Assembly: GCA_919902515.1 (NCBI GenBank)
Contig: CAKKRD010000013.1
Location: 10,159 to 70,376 of the forward strand
DNA: 60,218 nucleotides
DNA from: Nitrosomonadaceae bacterium
GTDB lineage: Bacteria; Pseudomonadota; Gammaproteobacteria; Burkholderiales; Nitrosomonadaceae
Reading direction: 5' to 3'
The position numbers were made by a program, and so were the translations under genes. The notes beneath the pieces are model-generated. The model was not told where the DNA came from and did not search any database. It saw only the letters and a program-made list of their open reading frames with translations. Below are positions 38,556-48,818 of the stretch, in pieces (positions within the stretch are counted from its first letter, which is position 1; the number at the start of each line of letters is the position of its first letter).

Positions 38556-39544
38556 ACCGAATCACGATCGTGACCGGCGGCGCCGGTTTCATTGGCACTC
38601 ATCTGGTGGGGCAGTTGATCGAGTCCGGTCAATCGGTGCGAGTGATTGAGCTTCCGGGGACTGACGTGGGGCATTTGCCGGCAGAGGTCGAGGTGGTCTT
38701 TGCTGATATCCGCGACCGTGACGCGGTGGCCCGGGCTTTGCAGGGGGGACGATGGGTTTATCATCTGGCCGCCAATCCCAACCTGTGGGCGCGTGACCGT
38801 GGGGAATTCGACGCGGTGAATCACATCGGGACGGTCAATGTTCTGGAAGCCGCGATTGAGGCCGGAGCGGAACGGATCTTGCACACCAGCACCGAGAGCA
38901 TATTAACCAGAGCGGGTGCGACCGAACTTATCAATGAATACATAGAGATTTTTGAGAGTGATGCGGTTGGCCCCTATTGTCTGTCCAAACTGCGGGCGGA
39001 AAACGTGGCCATGGAAAAAGCCCGGGCCGGACACCCGGTTGTTGTGGCTAACCCGACCATGCCAGTGGGGCCGGGAGACCGCAGGCTCTCTCCGCCGACA
39101 CGTTTGATCCTGGATTTCTGCCAAGGCAAACTGCCTGCCATGATGGAATGTACACTCAACATGATCGACGTGCGTGATGTGGCGACAGGCCTGATTCGCG
39201 TGCTGGAGCGTGGCCGCCCCGGCCGGCGTTATCTTCTGGGGGGAGAGAATCTCACGCTTGAAGGATTTTTGGGAACTCTGTCGGAGCTGACTGGCATTCC
39301 CATGCCTCGATGGAAAGTTCCTTACCCGGTTGGCTTGGCTGCCGCATATATGAACGAATTCTGGGCCGATTATGTGAGCGGCCAGCCCCCCGAGGCCACC
39401 GTGACCGGCGTTCGTCTGGCCCGCCGGCTTATGCATTTCGATCATTCCAACAGCCTCGCGGAATTGGGCCTCACCCCCCGTCCGATCCGCGAGTCGGCGG
39501 CCGATGCCGTGAACTGGCTTCGCCAGACAGGACAGCTCCGTTAG
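38552..39544 (+). CDS. HpnA-like NAD-dependent sugar epimerase/dehydratase
   Basis: 330 residues. Extended short-chain dehydrogenase fold: TIVTGGAGFIGTHLVGQLIE (TGxxGxxG), ADIRDRDAVARAL, VYHLAANPNLWARDRGEFDA, YCLSKLRAEN with the catalytic YxxxK, then VVANPTMPVGPGDRRLSPPT, VRDVATGLIRVLERGRPGRR and YLLGGENLTLEGF. This block order is that of hopanoid-associated sugar epimerases (HpnA). An HpnD homologue is also in the window, 9 kb away. The gene is flanked by 150-bp direct repeats of the fau 5' region and overlaps a truncated fau leader, so it appears acquired and placed under the fau promoter. GC is somewhat higher than its surroundings. Confidence 0.8.
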   Translation: MNRITIVTGGAGFIGTHLVGQLIESGQSVRVIELPGTDVGHLPAEVEVVFADIRDRDAVARALQGGRWVYHLAANPNLWARDRGEFDAVNHIGTVNVLEAAIEAGAERILHTSTESILTRAGATELINEYIEIFESDAVGPYCLSKLRAENVAMEKARAGHPVVVANPTMPVGPGDRRLSPPTRLILDFCQGKLPAMMECTLNMIDVRDVATGLIRVLERGRPGRRYLLGGENLTLEGFLGTLSELTGIPMPRWKVPYPVGLAAAYMNEFWADYVSGQPPEATVTGVRLARRLMHFDHSNSLAELGLTPRPIRESAADAVNWLRQTGQLR

Positions 39545-39576
39545 TGCCTCGCTCCAGTCAATCCGGTCGCCCTCAA

Positions 39577-39722
39577 TGGAATAATGCAGAGTGGTTGTCC
39601 GCGAATATCCCTGCTATCCTCGGGACTCAGTATCGTTCCCACACATAGCCCGGCAAAAATGGAAAACTGGCAGGAATGGAGAAAGCAGCAGCGCGCCGAA
39701 CTGATGGCGCGCAGAGAGGCAA
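39577..39722 (+). repeat. Direct repeat copy 2: promoter region and start of intact fau
   Basis: Right-hand copy of the repeat at 38361-38519. It contains the upstream region and first 21 codons of functional fau. Because each copy carries the same upstream segment, both the epimerase and fau keep it. Confidence 0.85.
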
Positions 39723-40285
39723 TCACGGCGGAAGATCACCGCCGCTGGAGCGCGGCCATCACCGCCTCGCTCGAACAGGGTTTCCCGCTGCTGCGGAAAA
39801 ATATTGTGGGATTTTGCTGGCCTTACCGTGGCGAGTACGATCCGCGGCCGGCGATGAATTTTTTGCGCGCGCACGGCGCGACGCTGGCGCTGCCGGAAGT
39901 GCTGGAAAATGGCGCACCGCTGCGCTTTCGCCAGTGGTGGCCGGAAGCGCCGATGAAAACCGGCGCTTACGCGATCCCCGTGCCTGACAATACTGAAGTA
40001 GTGACAGTCGGCGCAATCATCATGCCGCTGGTCGGCTTCGACCGGCAGGGCTACCGGCTGGGCTATGGCGGCGGTTATTTCGACCGCACGCTGGCGGCAA
40101 TCGATCCGCGCCCGCTGACCATCGGCGTGGCGTTTGAAATTCTGCGGCTGGACAGCGTGCATCCGCAGCCGCATGACATTGCGATGGATTTCATTGTGAC
40201 TGAAGCGGGGATATACCGGGTGACGGCTGGCGGCTCGGTTGCAATCTCCCGCGAGGAATGCGCAGCGGAGCATGCCCTGAAGTAG
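39659..40285 (+). CDS. fau: 5-formyltetrahydrofolate cyclo-ligase
   Basis: 208 residues from ATG 39659 (MENWQEWRKQQRAELMARRE). The ATP-dependent enzyme converts 5-formyl-THF to 5,10-methenyl-THF. Seen: NIVGFCWPYRGEYDPRPAMN, LALPEVLENGAPLRFRQW, GAIIMPLVGFDRQGYRLGYG then GGYFDRTLA, the nucleotide-binding signature of the family, and SVHPQPHDIAMDFIVTEAGI. Upstream sequence is duplicated before the epimerase. Downstream it converges on ubiX, 14 bp away. In many proteobacteria 6S RNA precedes this gene, but here no full-length candidate fits upstream. Confidence 0.93.
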   Translation: MENWQEWRKQQRAELMARREAITAEDHRRWSAAITASLEQGFPLLRKNIVGFCWPYRGEYDPRPAMNFLRAHGATLALPEVLENGAPLRFRQWWPEAPMKTGAYAIPVPDNTEVVTVGAIIMPLVGFDRQGYRLGYGGGYFDRTLAAIDPRPLTIGVAFEILRLDSVHPQPHDIAMDFIVTEAGIYRVTAGGSVAISREECAAEHALK

Positions 40286-40299
40286 GGCAGTGCCAGCAA

Positions 40300-40914
40300 C
40301 TAGTCGCCTTCGCCCCAGCGCGGCATCAGCGTATGCGTAACACCCAGATGATCGAGAATGCGCGCCACGACGAAATCCACCACATCCTGCACCGTCTCGG
40401 GATGATGATAGAAACCCGGGTTGGCGGGCAGAATCACCGCACCACTGCGCGCAAGCTTGAGCATGTTTTCCAGATGGATCACGGAAAACGGGGTCTCGCG
40501 CGGCACCAGGATTAGTTTGCGATTTTCCTTCAGCATCACATCCGCCGCACGCTCGATCAGATTCTGGCTCAAGCCCGCAGCAATGGCAGCCAGCGTCCCC
40601 ATGGTGCAGGGGCAGACTACCATCGCATCCGCCGGGTTGGAGCCGGAGGCCACCGGCGCAAACCACTCCTCACGCCCGAATACGCGCAACTGCCCAGCGG
40701 CGGCGTTAAAGCGGCGGCTGAACAACTCTTCCACTTCCTTGGCGCGCGACGGCAGCGCCAATTGCATTTCCTGCTGCGCGACGATCTGCGCCACTTGCGA
40801 ATACAGCAGATAAACGCGATTGCCGCTTGCCAGCAGCATTTCCAGCAAGCGGATGCCGTAGGGCATGCCGGATGCGCCGGTGTAAGCCAAGGTGATGGTT
40901 AGGGGTGGATTCAT
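40300..40914 (-). CDS. ubiX: Flavin prenyltransferase UbiX
   Basis: 204 residues. ITLAYTGASGMPYGIRLLEM, ASGSNPADAMVVCPCTMGTL, ERAADVMLKENRKLILVPRE and TPFSVIHLENMLKL are family landmarks. It prenylates FMN to make the cofactor of UbiD decarboxylase in ubiquinone synthesis. Full length. Convergent with fau. No ubiD is in the window. Confidence 0.95.
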   Translation of the reverse strand: MNPPLTITLAYTGASGMPYGIRLLEMLLASGNRVYLLYSQVAQIVAQQEMQLALPSRAKEVEELFSRRFNAAAGQLRVFGREEWFAPVASGSNPADAMVVCPCTMGTLAAIAAGLSQNLIERAADVMLKENRKLILVPRETPFSVIHLENMLKLARSGAVILPANPGFYHHPETVQDVVDFVVARILDHLGVTHTLMPRWGEGD

Positions 40915-41008
40915 TTCTGCTGTGACGGTTGGCTATTGTTAATGCTATCACCGACAGGGTATTTACGGGTGGCGTTCAGCATTCATTTCGTGGTGAAAAT
41001 GGTTTCGC

Positions 41009-41848
41009 TCAGGCACCCAGATCGCGGTGCCGCACCAGCACCTGGTTTTGTGCGGTGAAATACTGCGCCAGACGTTCGGCGAAATACACCGAGCGGTGTC
41101 GACCACCGGTGCAACCGATGGCGACGGTCAGATAGTTGCGGTTATCGCCGATGAAACACGGCAGCCAGTCGCTGACGAACCGCAGGATATCATCGAACAT
41201 GCGGTTGACGTTGCCATCCACGGCCAGAAACTTGATCACCGCTTCGTCCTTGCCAGTGAGTGGCCGCAACTGTGCCTCGTAGTGCGGGTTGGGCAGGCAG
41301 CGCACGTCGAACACCATGTCGGCATCCAGCGGCACGCCGTGCTTGAAGCCGAATGATTGAAACAGCAGCGTCAGACGCGAACGGTCGAGGCCGATGAAAT
41401 CCTTGATCCATACATGCAATGTGCTGGCGCTCAAGTCGCTGGTGTCGATGCGGTGCGCCAACTCATGGATCTCTTCCAGCATTTCCCGCTCCGACTGGAT
41501 GCATTCGGGCAGGGTCAGGCGACCGTCACTCAAAGGGTGGCGGCGGCGGGTTTCGGAAAAGCGTTTTACCAGCACATCGCTCCTGGTTTCCAGAAACAAC
41601 AAGCGCACATCCATCTGCTGCTGTCGCAAGTCAGCCAGTTGCTGCGGCAGCAGGTGCAGGGTCTCGCGGCTGCGCGCGTCGATGCTGACCGCCACGCGCG
41701 GATGACCGGATTGCTTCAAATAAAGTGTCACCTGTTGCAGCAGGTTGGCCGGGAGATTATCCACACAATAATAGCCGCTGTCTTCCAGCACGGAAAGCGC
41801 GATGCTCTTGCCTGAACCGGCAAGGCCGCTGATGACGATTAGCTGCAT
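41009..41848 (-). CDS. rapZ: RNase adapter protein RapZ
   Basis: 279 residues. Walker [21 protein letters not shown], then [41 protein letters not shown] and P, and the C-terminal domain with [24 protein letters not shown], and [20 protein letters not shown]. In E. coli RapZ binds the sRNAs GlmZ and GlmY through its C-terminal domain, presents GlmZ to RNase E and senses glucosamine-6-phosphate. Here it lies alone between ubiX and lon, without hprK or ptsN. See the candidate GlmY-like RNA at 52336. Confidence 0.95.
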   Translation of the reverse strand: MQLIVISGLAGSGKSIALSVLEDSGYYCVDNLPANLLQQVTLYLKQSGHPRVAVSIDARSRETLHLLPQQLADLRQQQMDVRLLFLETRSDVLVKRFSETRRRHPLSDGRLTLPECIQSEREMLEEIHELAHRIDTSDLSASTLHVWIKDFIGLDRSRLTLLFQSFGFKHGVPLDADMVFDVRCLPNPHYEAQLRPLTGKDEAVIKFLAVDGNVNRMFDDILRFVSDWLPCFIGDNRNYLTVAIGCTGGRHRSVYFAERLAQYFTAQNQVLVRHRDLGA

Positions 41849-41947
41849 TTTTCTGGGGGCATGAAAGGGGTGAGCAAGCGCTCACTGTGGATTGTAAAAC
41901 CCCCTGCGGCTGGATGCGACAGGGAGCAGAACAGGGAAACGCCGCGA

Positions 41948-44362
41948 TTAATGCTTGATAACGGCGTCGGCAGCCTTATCATCTGCCGCCGCAGGCAGCG
42001 GCGCGGGAGGGGCGGCAGCCGGGAGCGCTTCCGGCTTGCGCTCCAGCGCCAGGTCGAGCACCTGGTCTATCCATTTCACGGGCTGAATGTCCAGCCGGTT
42101 CTTGATGTTTTCCGGTATCTCGGCCAGGTCTTTGACGTTTTCCTCCGGGATCAGCACCATCTTGATCCCGCCGCGATGCGCCGCCAGCAGTTTCTCCTTG
42201 AGACCACCGATCGCCAGCACTTCACCACGCAAGGTGATTTCTCCAGTCATCGCCACATCGGCACGCACCGGGATTCCGGTCAGCGCGGAGACCAGTGCCG
42301 TGGTCATGGCAACACCAGCCGAAGGTCCGTCTTTCGGGGTCGCTCCCTCCGGTACATGCACATGGATGTCGGTTTTCTCGAAGGTATCGTCCTTGATCCC
42401 GAGCCGACTGGCGCGTGCGCGCACTACCGAGCGGGCCGCCTCCACCGACTCCTTCATGACATCTCCGAGGGAACCGGTACGCAGGATATTGCCTTTGCCC
42501 GGCAGCACCACTGCCTCGATGGTCAATAATTCTCCACCCACCTCGGTCCATGCCAAGCCGGTAACCTGCCCGACCTGATTTTTTTCCTCGGCGACACCAT
42601 AAGTGTAACGCCGCACGCCCAGATATTTTTCCAGGTTACGCGCAGTGACCATGATTTTTTTCTGGCCGTCCTTGAACAACAGCGCTTTCACCACCTTGCG
42701 GCAGATTTTCGAAATTTCGCGCTCCATCGCACGCACCCCGGCCTCGCGCGTGTAATAACGAGTAATATCACGCAGCGCAGCGCTGTTCACTGCCAATTCG
42801 TTCTCTTTCAGACCGTGATTTTTAATCTGCTTGGGCAGCAGGTAACGGGTTGCAATGTTAAGTTTCTCATCCTCGGTATAGCCCGACAACCGAATCACTT
42901 CCATACGGTCCAGCAATGCAGCGGGTATGTTCAGGGTGTTGGCAGTGGCGACAAACATCACATCGGACAAGTCATATTCGACCTCGATGTAATGATCCAC
43001 AAATGAATTGTTCTGCTCGGGGTCCAGCACTTCCAGTAATGCAGAAGACGGGTCGCCACGGAAGTCCATGCCCATTTTGTCCACTTCGTCCAGCAAGAAA
43101 AGCGGATTCTTGACGCCGACCTTGGTCATATTCTGCAAAATCTTGCCTGGCATCGAACCGATGTAGGTACGCCGGTGACCGCGTATCTCGGCTTCGTCGC
43201 GCACACCGCCCAGAGACATGCGCACAAACTTGCGGTTGGTGGCGCGCGCGATGGATTGCCCCAATGAGGTCTTGCCCACGCCGGGCGGACCCACCAGGCA
43301 CAATATCGGCGCCTTCAGCTTGTCCACGCGCTGCTGCACCGCCAGATACTCGACGATACGTTCCTTGACCTTGTCCAGGCCGTAATGATCCTGCTCCAGC
43401 ACGGTTTCGGCAGCATGCAGATCCTTGCTGATTTTACTTTTCTTCTTCCATGGCAGCGCCACCAGCGAATCGATGTAGTTGCGTACCACTGTGGCCTCAG
43501 CCGACATGGGCGACATCAGGCGTAGTTTTTTCAGCTCCGCTTCGGCCTTGGTGCGGCCCTCTTTGGACATTTGCGCAGCCTTGATCTTCTTGTCGATCTC
43601 TTCCAGATCAGCGCCATCCTCGCCCTCACCCAGCTCTTTCTGGATGGCTTTTACCTGTTCGTTCAGATAGTAGTCGCGCTGACTCTTCTCCATCTGACGC
43701 TTGACCCTGCCACGGATGCGTTTTTCCACCTGGAGTATGTCAAGTTCGGTTTCGAGTAATCCCAGCAGATGTTCCAGGCGCTTCGGCACATCGATGATTT
43801 CCAGTACTTCCTGCTTTTGCTCAAGCTTCAACGGCAGGTGCGCGGCGATGGTATCGGCCAGACGCCCTGCCTCGTCGATGCCGCCAAGCGAAGTCAGGAT
43901 TTCGGGGGGAATTTTCTTGTTGAGTTTCACGTATTGATCGAACTGCGCCAGCATCGCGCGGCGCATCGCTTCGACTTCGTGACCATCGACTTCATCAGGG
44001 GGAAGCAACACAGCCTGACCGGAAAAGTGCGTGCCGGCGTCAGTCACCTTCAGGATACGGGCACGGCGATTGCCTTCCACCAGCACCTTGACGGTGCCAT
44101 CCGGCAGCTTGAGCATTTGCAGCAGATTGGCGACGCTGCACACGCTGTAAAGGTCTTCGGGAGAGGGATCGTCTTTGGCAGCGGATTTTTGCGCCACCAG
44201 CAGGATGCTCTTGCTGGATTCCATCGCGGCTTCCAGCGCTTGGATCGACTTTGGCCGTCCGACAAACAGCGGCATCACCATATGCGGGAATACCACTACG
44301 TCGCGTAGCGGCAGTAACGGCAGTGACACCTGGTTGGGATTGATAACTGCAGGAGAAGACAT
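41948..44362 (-). CDS. lon: ATP-dependent protease Lon
   Basis: 804 residues. N-terminal substrate domain starts [20 protein letters not shown], then a coiled region, an AAA+ module with Walker [21 protein letters not shown] and [10 protein letters not shown], and the serine-lysine protease domain with [11 protein letters not shown] (Ser) and [18 protein letters not shown] (Lys). It degrades damaged and regulatory proteins. The C-terminus ends in an Ala/Pro-rich tail. A sigma-32 promoter precedes it. clpX lies upstream on the same strand, 91 bp away. Confidence 0.97.
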   Translation of the reverse strand: MSSPAVINPNQVSLPLLPLRDVVVFPHMVMPLFVGRPKSIQALEAAMESSKSILLVAQKSAAKDDPSPEDLYSVCSVANLLQMLKLPDGTVKVLVEGNRRARILKVTDAGTHFSGQAVLLPPDEVDGHEVEAMRRAMLAQFDQYVKLNKKIPPEILTSLGGIDEAGRLADTIAAHLPLKLEQKQEVLEIIDVPKRLEHLLGLLETELDILQVEKRIRGRVKRQMEKSQRDYYLNEQVKAIQKELGEGEDGADLEEIDKKIKAAQMSKEGRTKAEAELKKLRLMSPMSAEATVVRNYIDSLVALPWKKKSKISKDLHAAETVLEQDHYGLDKVKERIVEYLAVQQRVDKLKAPILCLVGPPGVGKTSLGQSIARATNRKFVRMSLGGVRDEAEIRGHRRTYIGSMPGKILQNMTKVGVKNPLFLLDEVDKMGMDFRGDPSSALLEVLDPEQNNSFVDHYIEVEYDLSDVMFVATANTLNIPAALLDRMEVIRLSGYTEDEKLNIATRYLLPKQIKNHGLKENELAVNSAALRDITRYYTREAGVRAMEREISKICRKVVKALLFKDGQKKIMVTARNLEKYLGVRRYTYGVAEEKNQVGQVTGLAWTEVGGELLTIEAVVLPGKGNILRTGSLGDVMKESVEAARSVVRARASRLGIKDDTFEKTDIHVHVPEGATPKDGPSAGVAMTTALVSALTGIPVRADVAMTGEITLRGEVLAIGGLKEKLLAAHRGGIKMVLIPEENVKDLAEIPENIKNRLDIQPVKWIDQVLDLALERKPEALPAAAPPAPLPAAADDKAADAVIKH

Positions 44363-44396
44363 ATCGGCTCACCTATAAAAGACTGACAAAAATGTT

Positions 44397-44422
44397 ATGG
44401 GGATGCCGTAAAGAAATTCAAG
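44397..44422 (-). promoter_or_regulatory. Predicted sigma-32 (heat-shock) promoter of lon
   Basis: On the minus strand, CTTGAA (44417-44422) is followed after 14 bp by CCCCAT (44397-44402). This matches the E. coli RpoH consensus CTTGAAA-N(11-16)-CCCCATNT closely. The start would be near 44389, 27 bp before the lon ATG. It fits heat-inducible lon. Confidence 0.75.
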
Positions 44423-44453
44423 CCAGCGAACCAGACAACATTTAGCGCAGTGG

Positions 44454-45731
44454 CTAAAAGTTCTTGGCTACCTTGTGTTGATCCGAATAAATCAGAATTG
44501 GCTTGATATCTCCGCTAACCGAGCCGTGATCAATCACTACCTTGACGACATTCTCCAGCGATGGCAGATCGAACATGGTATCCAGCAGAGTATTCTCCAG
44601 AATCGAGCGCAGGCCGCGTGCACCAGTCTTGCGCGCCAGCGCCTTCTTGGCGATGGCCTTGAGCGCCTGCTCACGGAATTCCAGATCGACGCCGCCTTCC
44701 ATGCTGAACATTTTCTGGTACTGCTTGGTAAGCGCATTCTTGGGCTCGGTCAGAATCTGGATCAGGGCCGACTCGTCCAGTTCATTCAGTGTCGCAACCA
44801 CCGGCAAGCGTCCGACAAATTCCGGAATCAGGCCATACTTGATCAGGTCTTCGGGTTCCACCCCGCGCAGCACTGCGCCGATGTCCTTGCGATCGTCGCG
44901 ACTTTTCACATCGGCACCGAAACCGATGCCACCCTTCTCGGTGCGCGCGCGTATCACCTTGTCGAGGCCATCGAATGCGCCGCCGCAAATGAACAGAATG
45001 TTGGTGGTGTCCACCTGAACAAATTCCTGATTGGGGTGCTTGCGTCCACCCTGAGGCGGCACCGATGCAACCGTACCCTCAATCAACTTCAGCAGTGCCT
45101 GCTGCACACCTTCGCCCGAAACATCGCGGGTAATCGACGGGTTGTCCGACTTGCGTGAAATCTTGTCGATTTCGTCGATGTAGACAATGCCCTGCTGAGC
45201 TTTCTCTGCATCGTAATCACATTTCTGCAGCAATTTCTGGATGATGTTTTCCACATCCTCGCCGACATAACCCGCTTCGGTCAGGGTGGTAGCATCGGCC
45301 ATCACAAACGGCACGTTCAGCAAACGCGCCAGCGTCTGTGCCAGCAATGTCTTGCCGGAACCGGTGGGGCCGATCAGCAGGATGTTGCTCTTCGCCAACT
45401 CGATGTCGTCAGTGTCGCCGGCCTTGTTCAGGTTACGCAGGCGTTTGTAGTGGTTGTATACCGCCACCGACAGAATCTTTTTTGCGGGTTCCTGACCAAT
45501 TACGTATTGATCGAGAATCTGGCAGATTTCGTGCGGCACCGGCAAGTCAGACTTGGTCAACTTGGCGGCTTCGGCACCCTGTATTTCCTCACGAATGATA
45601 TCGTTGCAAAGCTCGATGCATTCGTCGCAGATGAATACTGACGGACCGGCAATGAGCTTCTTCACTTCATGCTGACTCTTGCCACAGAAGGAGCAATAAA
45701 GAAGTTTCTCGCCACCAATTTTGTCTGACAT
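44454..45731 (-). CDS. clpX: ClpX ATPase, specificity subunit of ClpXP
   Basis: 425 residues from ATG 45731 ([20 protein letters not shown]). Zinc-binding domain with CSFC and [11 protein letters not shown]+ domain with [20 protein letters not shown], the pore loop [15 protein letters not shown], the RKH-type loop region and the sensor-2 [16 protein letters not shown]. It unfolds substrates and feeds ClpP, encoded 76 bp upstream. The order tig-clpP-clpX-lon is the standard one. Confidence 0.97.
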   Translation of the reverse strand: MSDKIGGEKLLYCSFCGKSQHEVKKLIAGPSVFICDECIELCNDIIREEIQGAEAAKLTKSDLPVPHEICQILDQYVIGQEPAKKILSVAVYNHYKRLRNLNKAGDTDDIELAKSNILLIGPTGSGKTLLAQTLARLLNVPFVMADATTLTEAGYVGEDVENIIQKLLQKCDYDAEKAQQGIVYIDEIDKISRKSDNPSITRDVSGEGVQQALLKLIEGTVASVPPQGGRKHPNQEFVQVDTTNILFICGGAFDGLDKVIRARTEKGGIGFGADVKSRDDRKDIGAVLRGVEPEDLIKYGLIPEFVGRLPVVATLNELDESALIQILTEPKNALTKQYQKMFSMEGGVDLEFREQALKAIAKKALARKTGARGLRSILENTLLDTMFDLPSLENVVKVVIDHGSVSGDIKPILIYSDQHKVAKNF

Positions 45732-45807
45732 AATTTTATTCCGCTTCATCCGGGCCAAAGCGCCCGTAACTGGAAATTGAACTCCCTAATCCCGACTCTG
45801 GTAGATC

Positions 45808-46452
45808 TCAGCCTGGATTCGCATCTCTATTGGCCAACACCGAATCGACCAGACCATATTTTACCGATTCTTCCGCGCTGAGGAAATTGTCACGGTCCGT
45901 ATCTTTCTCGATCGTCTGTATGGTTTGACCCGTGTGCTTCGCCAGAATTTCATTCAACCGGCTTTTAAGAAACAGAATTTCCCTGGCGTGGATCTCGATG
46001 TCAGAAGCCTGCCCCTGGAAGCCCCCCATCGGCTGATGGATCATGACGCGCGAATTGGGCAGGCAGAAACGCTTGCCGTTTGCTCCCGCTGCCAGCAACA
46101 GGGACCCCATGCTCGCCGCCTGACCTATGCATAACGTACTGACATCAGGCTTGATATATTGCATGGTATCGTAAATCGCCATCCCGGCTGATACCACTCC
46201 GCCGGGGGAGTTGATATAAAGATGAATGTCCTTGTCGGAATTTTCCGATTCCAGAAACAGCAATTGCGCCACAATCAAATTGGCGGAAGTCTCGGTAACC
46301 GGCCCCACCAGAAATATCACTCTCTCTTTCAGCAGGCGAGAGTAGATATCGTAAGCACGCTCACCACGCCCGCTGGTTTCGATCACCATCGGGATCAAAC
46401 CCAGATTCTTCGGCTCGTGATTGCGTTGTTCCCAGTCAAATTGTTGCATCAT
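45808..46452 (-). CDS. clpP: ATP-dependent Clp protease proteolytic subunit
   Basis: 214 residues. Catalytic triad visible as Ser in [11 protein letters not shown], His in [20 protein letters not shown] and Asp in [14 protein letters not shown]. The N-terminus has [20 protein letters not shown]. Two adjacent ATG codons open the gene, one base after the tig stop, so it is co-translated with tig. Forms the 14-mer chamber that works with ClpX. Confidence 0.97.
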   Translation of the reverse strand: MMQQFDWEQRNHEPKNLGLIPMVIETSGRGERAYDIYSRLLKERVIFLVGPVTETSANLIVAQLLFLESENSDKDIHLYINSPGGVVSAGMAIYDTMQYIKPDVSTLCIGQAASMGSLLLAAGANGKRFCLPNSRVMIHQPMGGFQGQASDIEIHAREILFLKSRLNEILAKHTGQTIQTIEKDTDRDNFLSAEESVKYGLVDSVLANRDANPG

Positions 46453-46453
46453 A

Positions 46454-47758
46454 TCAAGATTTTCCCATCAATTCGTCGAAAGTCACTGCCTTGTCCACCG
46501 TCGTGACTTTTTCCAGCACCCATGCCACCACGTTATCTTCCAGTACTGCCGACTCAATTTCGTTGAGGCGATCCGGTGAAGAATAATGCCATTTGACCAC
46601 CTCACCCGGATTTTCGTAACTCTGCGCCAAATCCTCCACTACCCCACGCACCTGTTCGGGGTTGGCCCGCAGATTGTGAACCTTTACCAGTTCCGCCAGT
46701 ATCAATCCCAGATTCACCCGGCGCTGCGCCTGTTCCTGGAATAAGTCCTGCGGCAACGTAATATCCGCAGCCTTCATACCGCGCGCCTCCAGATCACTAC
46801 GCGCATCCTGCATCAACCGCTCCAGTTCCTGCTCGACCAAAACCTTGGGCGCCTCGATTTTGGTGGTATCAAGCAATGCCTGCATCACTTGTGCCTTGAT
46901 TCTCGCCTTTGTCCGTTTGATTACTTCCCGCTCAAGGTTGGCCTGGATTTCGCCGCGCATTTTTTCGGTATCACCATCGGCAACACCCAGCGACTTGGCA
47001 AATTCGGCATTCACTTCCGGCAGTTCAGGTGCTTCCACTGCGTTAAGTTTCACCTCGAATGTCGCGATTTTTCCGGCAACATCTTTGCCATGATAGTCCG
47101 CCGGGAAGGTTACCTCAAACGTTTTGCTCTGCCCCGCGCTCATGCCAATGAGCGGTCCCTCGAAATCCTTGAGCAGCCGACCTTCGCCCAGCACCAGGGT
47201 AAAGCCCTCGGCTTTGCCGCCGGCGAATTCCACTCCGTCAATGACCCCGCGATAATCGATGCTGACTCGGTCACCCGCTGCAGCCGGCTGTTCTGCCGGC
47301 TGGTACTGAACCCGCTGTTTGCGTACCACCTCCAGAGTTTTATCGACATCGGCGGGAATAACCTTAACCAGCGGCTGCTCAATGCTGACCGCGCTCAAGT
47401 CGCCCAGCACCACATCGGGGTAGACTTCAAAGGTTGCGCTGAACTCAAACTCGGAAGCACTCTCTGCCGCCGCCTTCGGTTCAAAGCGCGGAGGGCCTGC
47501 AAGCCGCAGCTTCTGCTCGCGCACAGCCTCGCTGAAACTTTTCTGCAGCACATCGCCCAGCACTTCCTGGCGCACCTGCGGGCCATATTGCTGCTGGACG
47601 ATACGCAACGGTACCTTACCGGGACGGAAACCAGGTATTTTCGCCGTGCGCGCCAAGCGCTTCAGGCGATTTTCCATTTCCGTCTCGATTGTTTCATGGG
47701 GAACCGAAACACTCAGACGGCGCTCCAGCGCACCAAGGTTCTCTACATTCGATTGCAT
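46454..47758 (-). CDS. tig: Trigger factor
   Basis: 434 residues from ATG 47758, with TTAGGAAA before it. The N-terminal ribosome-binding domain has [20 protein letters not shown] and the tail motif [18 protein letters not shown]. The FKBP-type domain contains [14 protein letters not shown] and [13 protein letters not shown]. The C-terminal chaperone arms follow. It is the first chaperone to meet nascent chains at the ribosome exit. It heads the tig-clpP-clpX cluster. Confidence 0.96.
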   Translation of the reverse strand: MQSNVENLGALERRLSVSVPHETIETEMENRLKRLARTAKIPGFRPGKVPLRIVQQQYGPQVRQEVLGDVLQKSFSEAVREQKLRLAGPPRFEPKAAAESASEFEFSATFEVYPDVVLGDLSAVSIEQPLVKVIPADVDKTLEVVRKQRVQYQPAEQPAAAGDRVSIDYRGVIDGVEFAGGKAEGFTLVLGEGRLLKDFEGPLIGMSAGQSKTFEVTFPADYHGKDVAGKIATFEVKLNAVEAPELPEVNAEFAKSLGVADGDTEKMRGEIQANLEREVIKRTKARIKAQVMQALLDTTKIEAPKVLVEQELERLMQDARSDLEARGMKAADITLPQDLFQEQAQRRVNLGLILAELVKVHNLRANPEQVRGVVEDLAQSYENPGEVVKWHYSSPDRLNEIESAVLEDNVVAWVLEKVTTVDKAVTFDELMGKS

Positions 47759-47872
47759 CACATTTCCTAACTGATTGATAACATTCATGCAACGTCACAA
47801 CGGCCAGAGAAGAGCGCGGCAACCGTCAAACACGGTATCGCGCGCAACACCGCCTCACAACCTGCGGTTCCC

Positions 47873-47957
<85 letters not shown>

Positions 47958-48005
47958 GCGCCACTTTTTTAATTATACCTTTTTCTTCCTGCCATTACAG
48001 CCATA

Positions 48006-48764
48006 CTAGGCACGGCTCTGACAGAAAACCGTCTCGCCGCTGACCCCTTTGCTATCCGGTCCCATCAGATACAGGTAAACCGCCATCAGGTCATGCGGCT
48101 GGGGCAGGGTATGCTTGGCTTCTCCGGGGTGGGTCTTGGTGCGTTGCGGCGTATGCACCGGTCCCGGAATCAACGCGTTGATGCGCAGATTCGGCAACAT
48201 CTCCCATTCCTGCGCCTGGATTTTCACCAGCACCTCCACCCCCGCCTTGGCTACTGCAAACCCGCCCCAATATGCGGCTGGATCGTGGCCATGCACATCC
48301 GCAGTCATGATGACGCTGGCATCGGGCACAGATCTCAGCAGCGGCAGGCAGGCGCGCGTCAACGCAAACGGTGCGGCCAGGTTGACTCGCAGCATGGTCA
48401 ACCATTGTTCCAGCGTCTGGTTCGCTAGGGGAGTCAAGCCGTAAACCAGCGCCGCATTGTGCAGTATCCCGTCCAGTCTGCCCAGTTGCAGCTTGATGGC
48501 CTGGGCCAGCGCCGCAAAATCCTGGTCCCCAGCTTTTTCCAGATCAAGCGGGAAAATCGCCGCCTGTGCCCCGCCTGCCGCCTCGATTTCATCGTATACG
48601 CTTTCCAGCTTCTCGACCTTGCGGCCGTGCAGAATTAGGGTCGCGCCATGAGCTGCATAGGTCAGCGCGGCGGTGCGGCCCATGCCCTGCCCCGCGCCAG
48701 TGACGAGAATTACGCGATCCTTGAGCAGATCTTTGGGCGCTTGGTAGTTTGTCAAATCACTCAT
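48006..48764 (-). CDS. Short-chain dehydrogenase/reductase, YciK-like, with Phe at the catalytic Tyr position
   Basis: 252 residues from ATG 48764 (MSDLTNYQAPKDLLKDRVIL). Rossmann motif LVTGAGQGMGRTAALTYA and the HNAALV motif are present. Overall layout is that of E. coli YciK (NWGxYxxSK, PGPVHTPQR). At the active site the usual YxxxK reads FAVAK, since the codon is TTT, and the Ser before it is replaced (VIMTADVHG). A neighbouring Tyr (AAYWGGFAVAK) could substitute. Catalysis is therefore doubtful and the substrate unknown. It lies between tRNA-Leu and hpnD. Confidence 0.8.
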   Translation of the reverse strand: MSDLTNYQAPKDLLKDRVILVTGAGQGMGRTAALTYAAHGATLILHGRKVEKLESVYDEIEAAGGAQAAIFPLDLEKAGDQDFAALAQAIKLQLGRLDGILHNAALVYGLTPLANQTLEQWLTMLRVNLAAPFALTRACLPLLRSVPDASVIMTADVHGHDPAAYWGGFAVAKAGVEVLVKIQAQEWEMLPNLRINALIPGPVHTPQRTKTHPGEAKHTLPQPHDLMAVYLYLMGPDSKGVSGETVFCQSRA

Positions 48765-48818
48765 ATGCACGGAATCTACCACGGGAAGGAAAAAGCATAA
48801 GCCGGAAAAGCCTTGGAT

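Noticed and set aside
39545..39658. 6S RNA upstream of fau
   Set aside because: Only about 110 bp is available and it is part of the duplicated promoter region. No 6S-like long hairpin seen.
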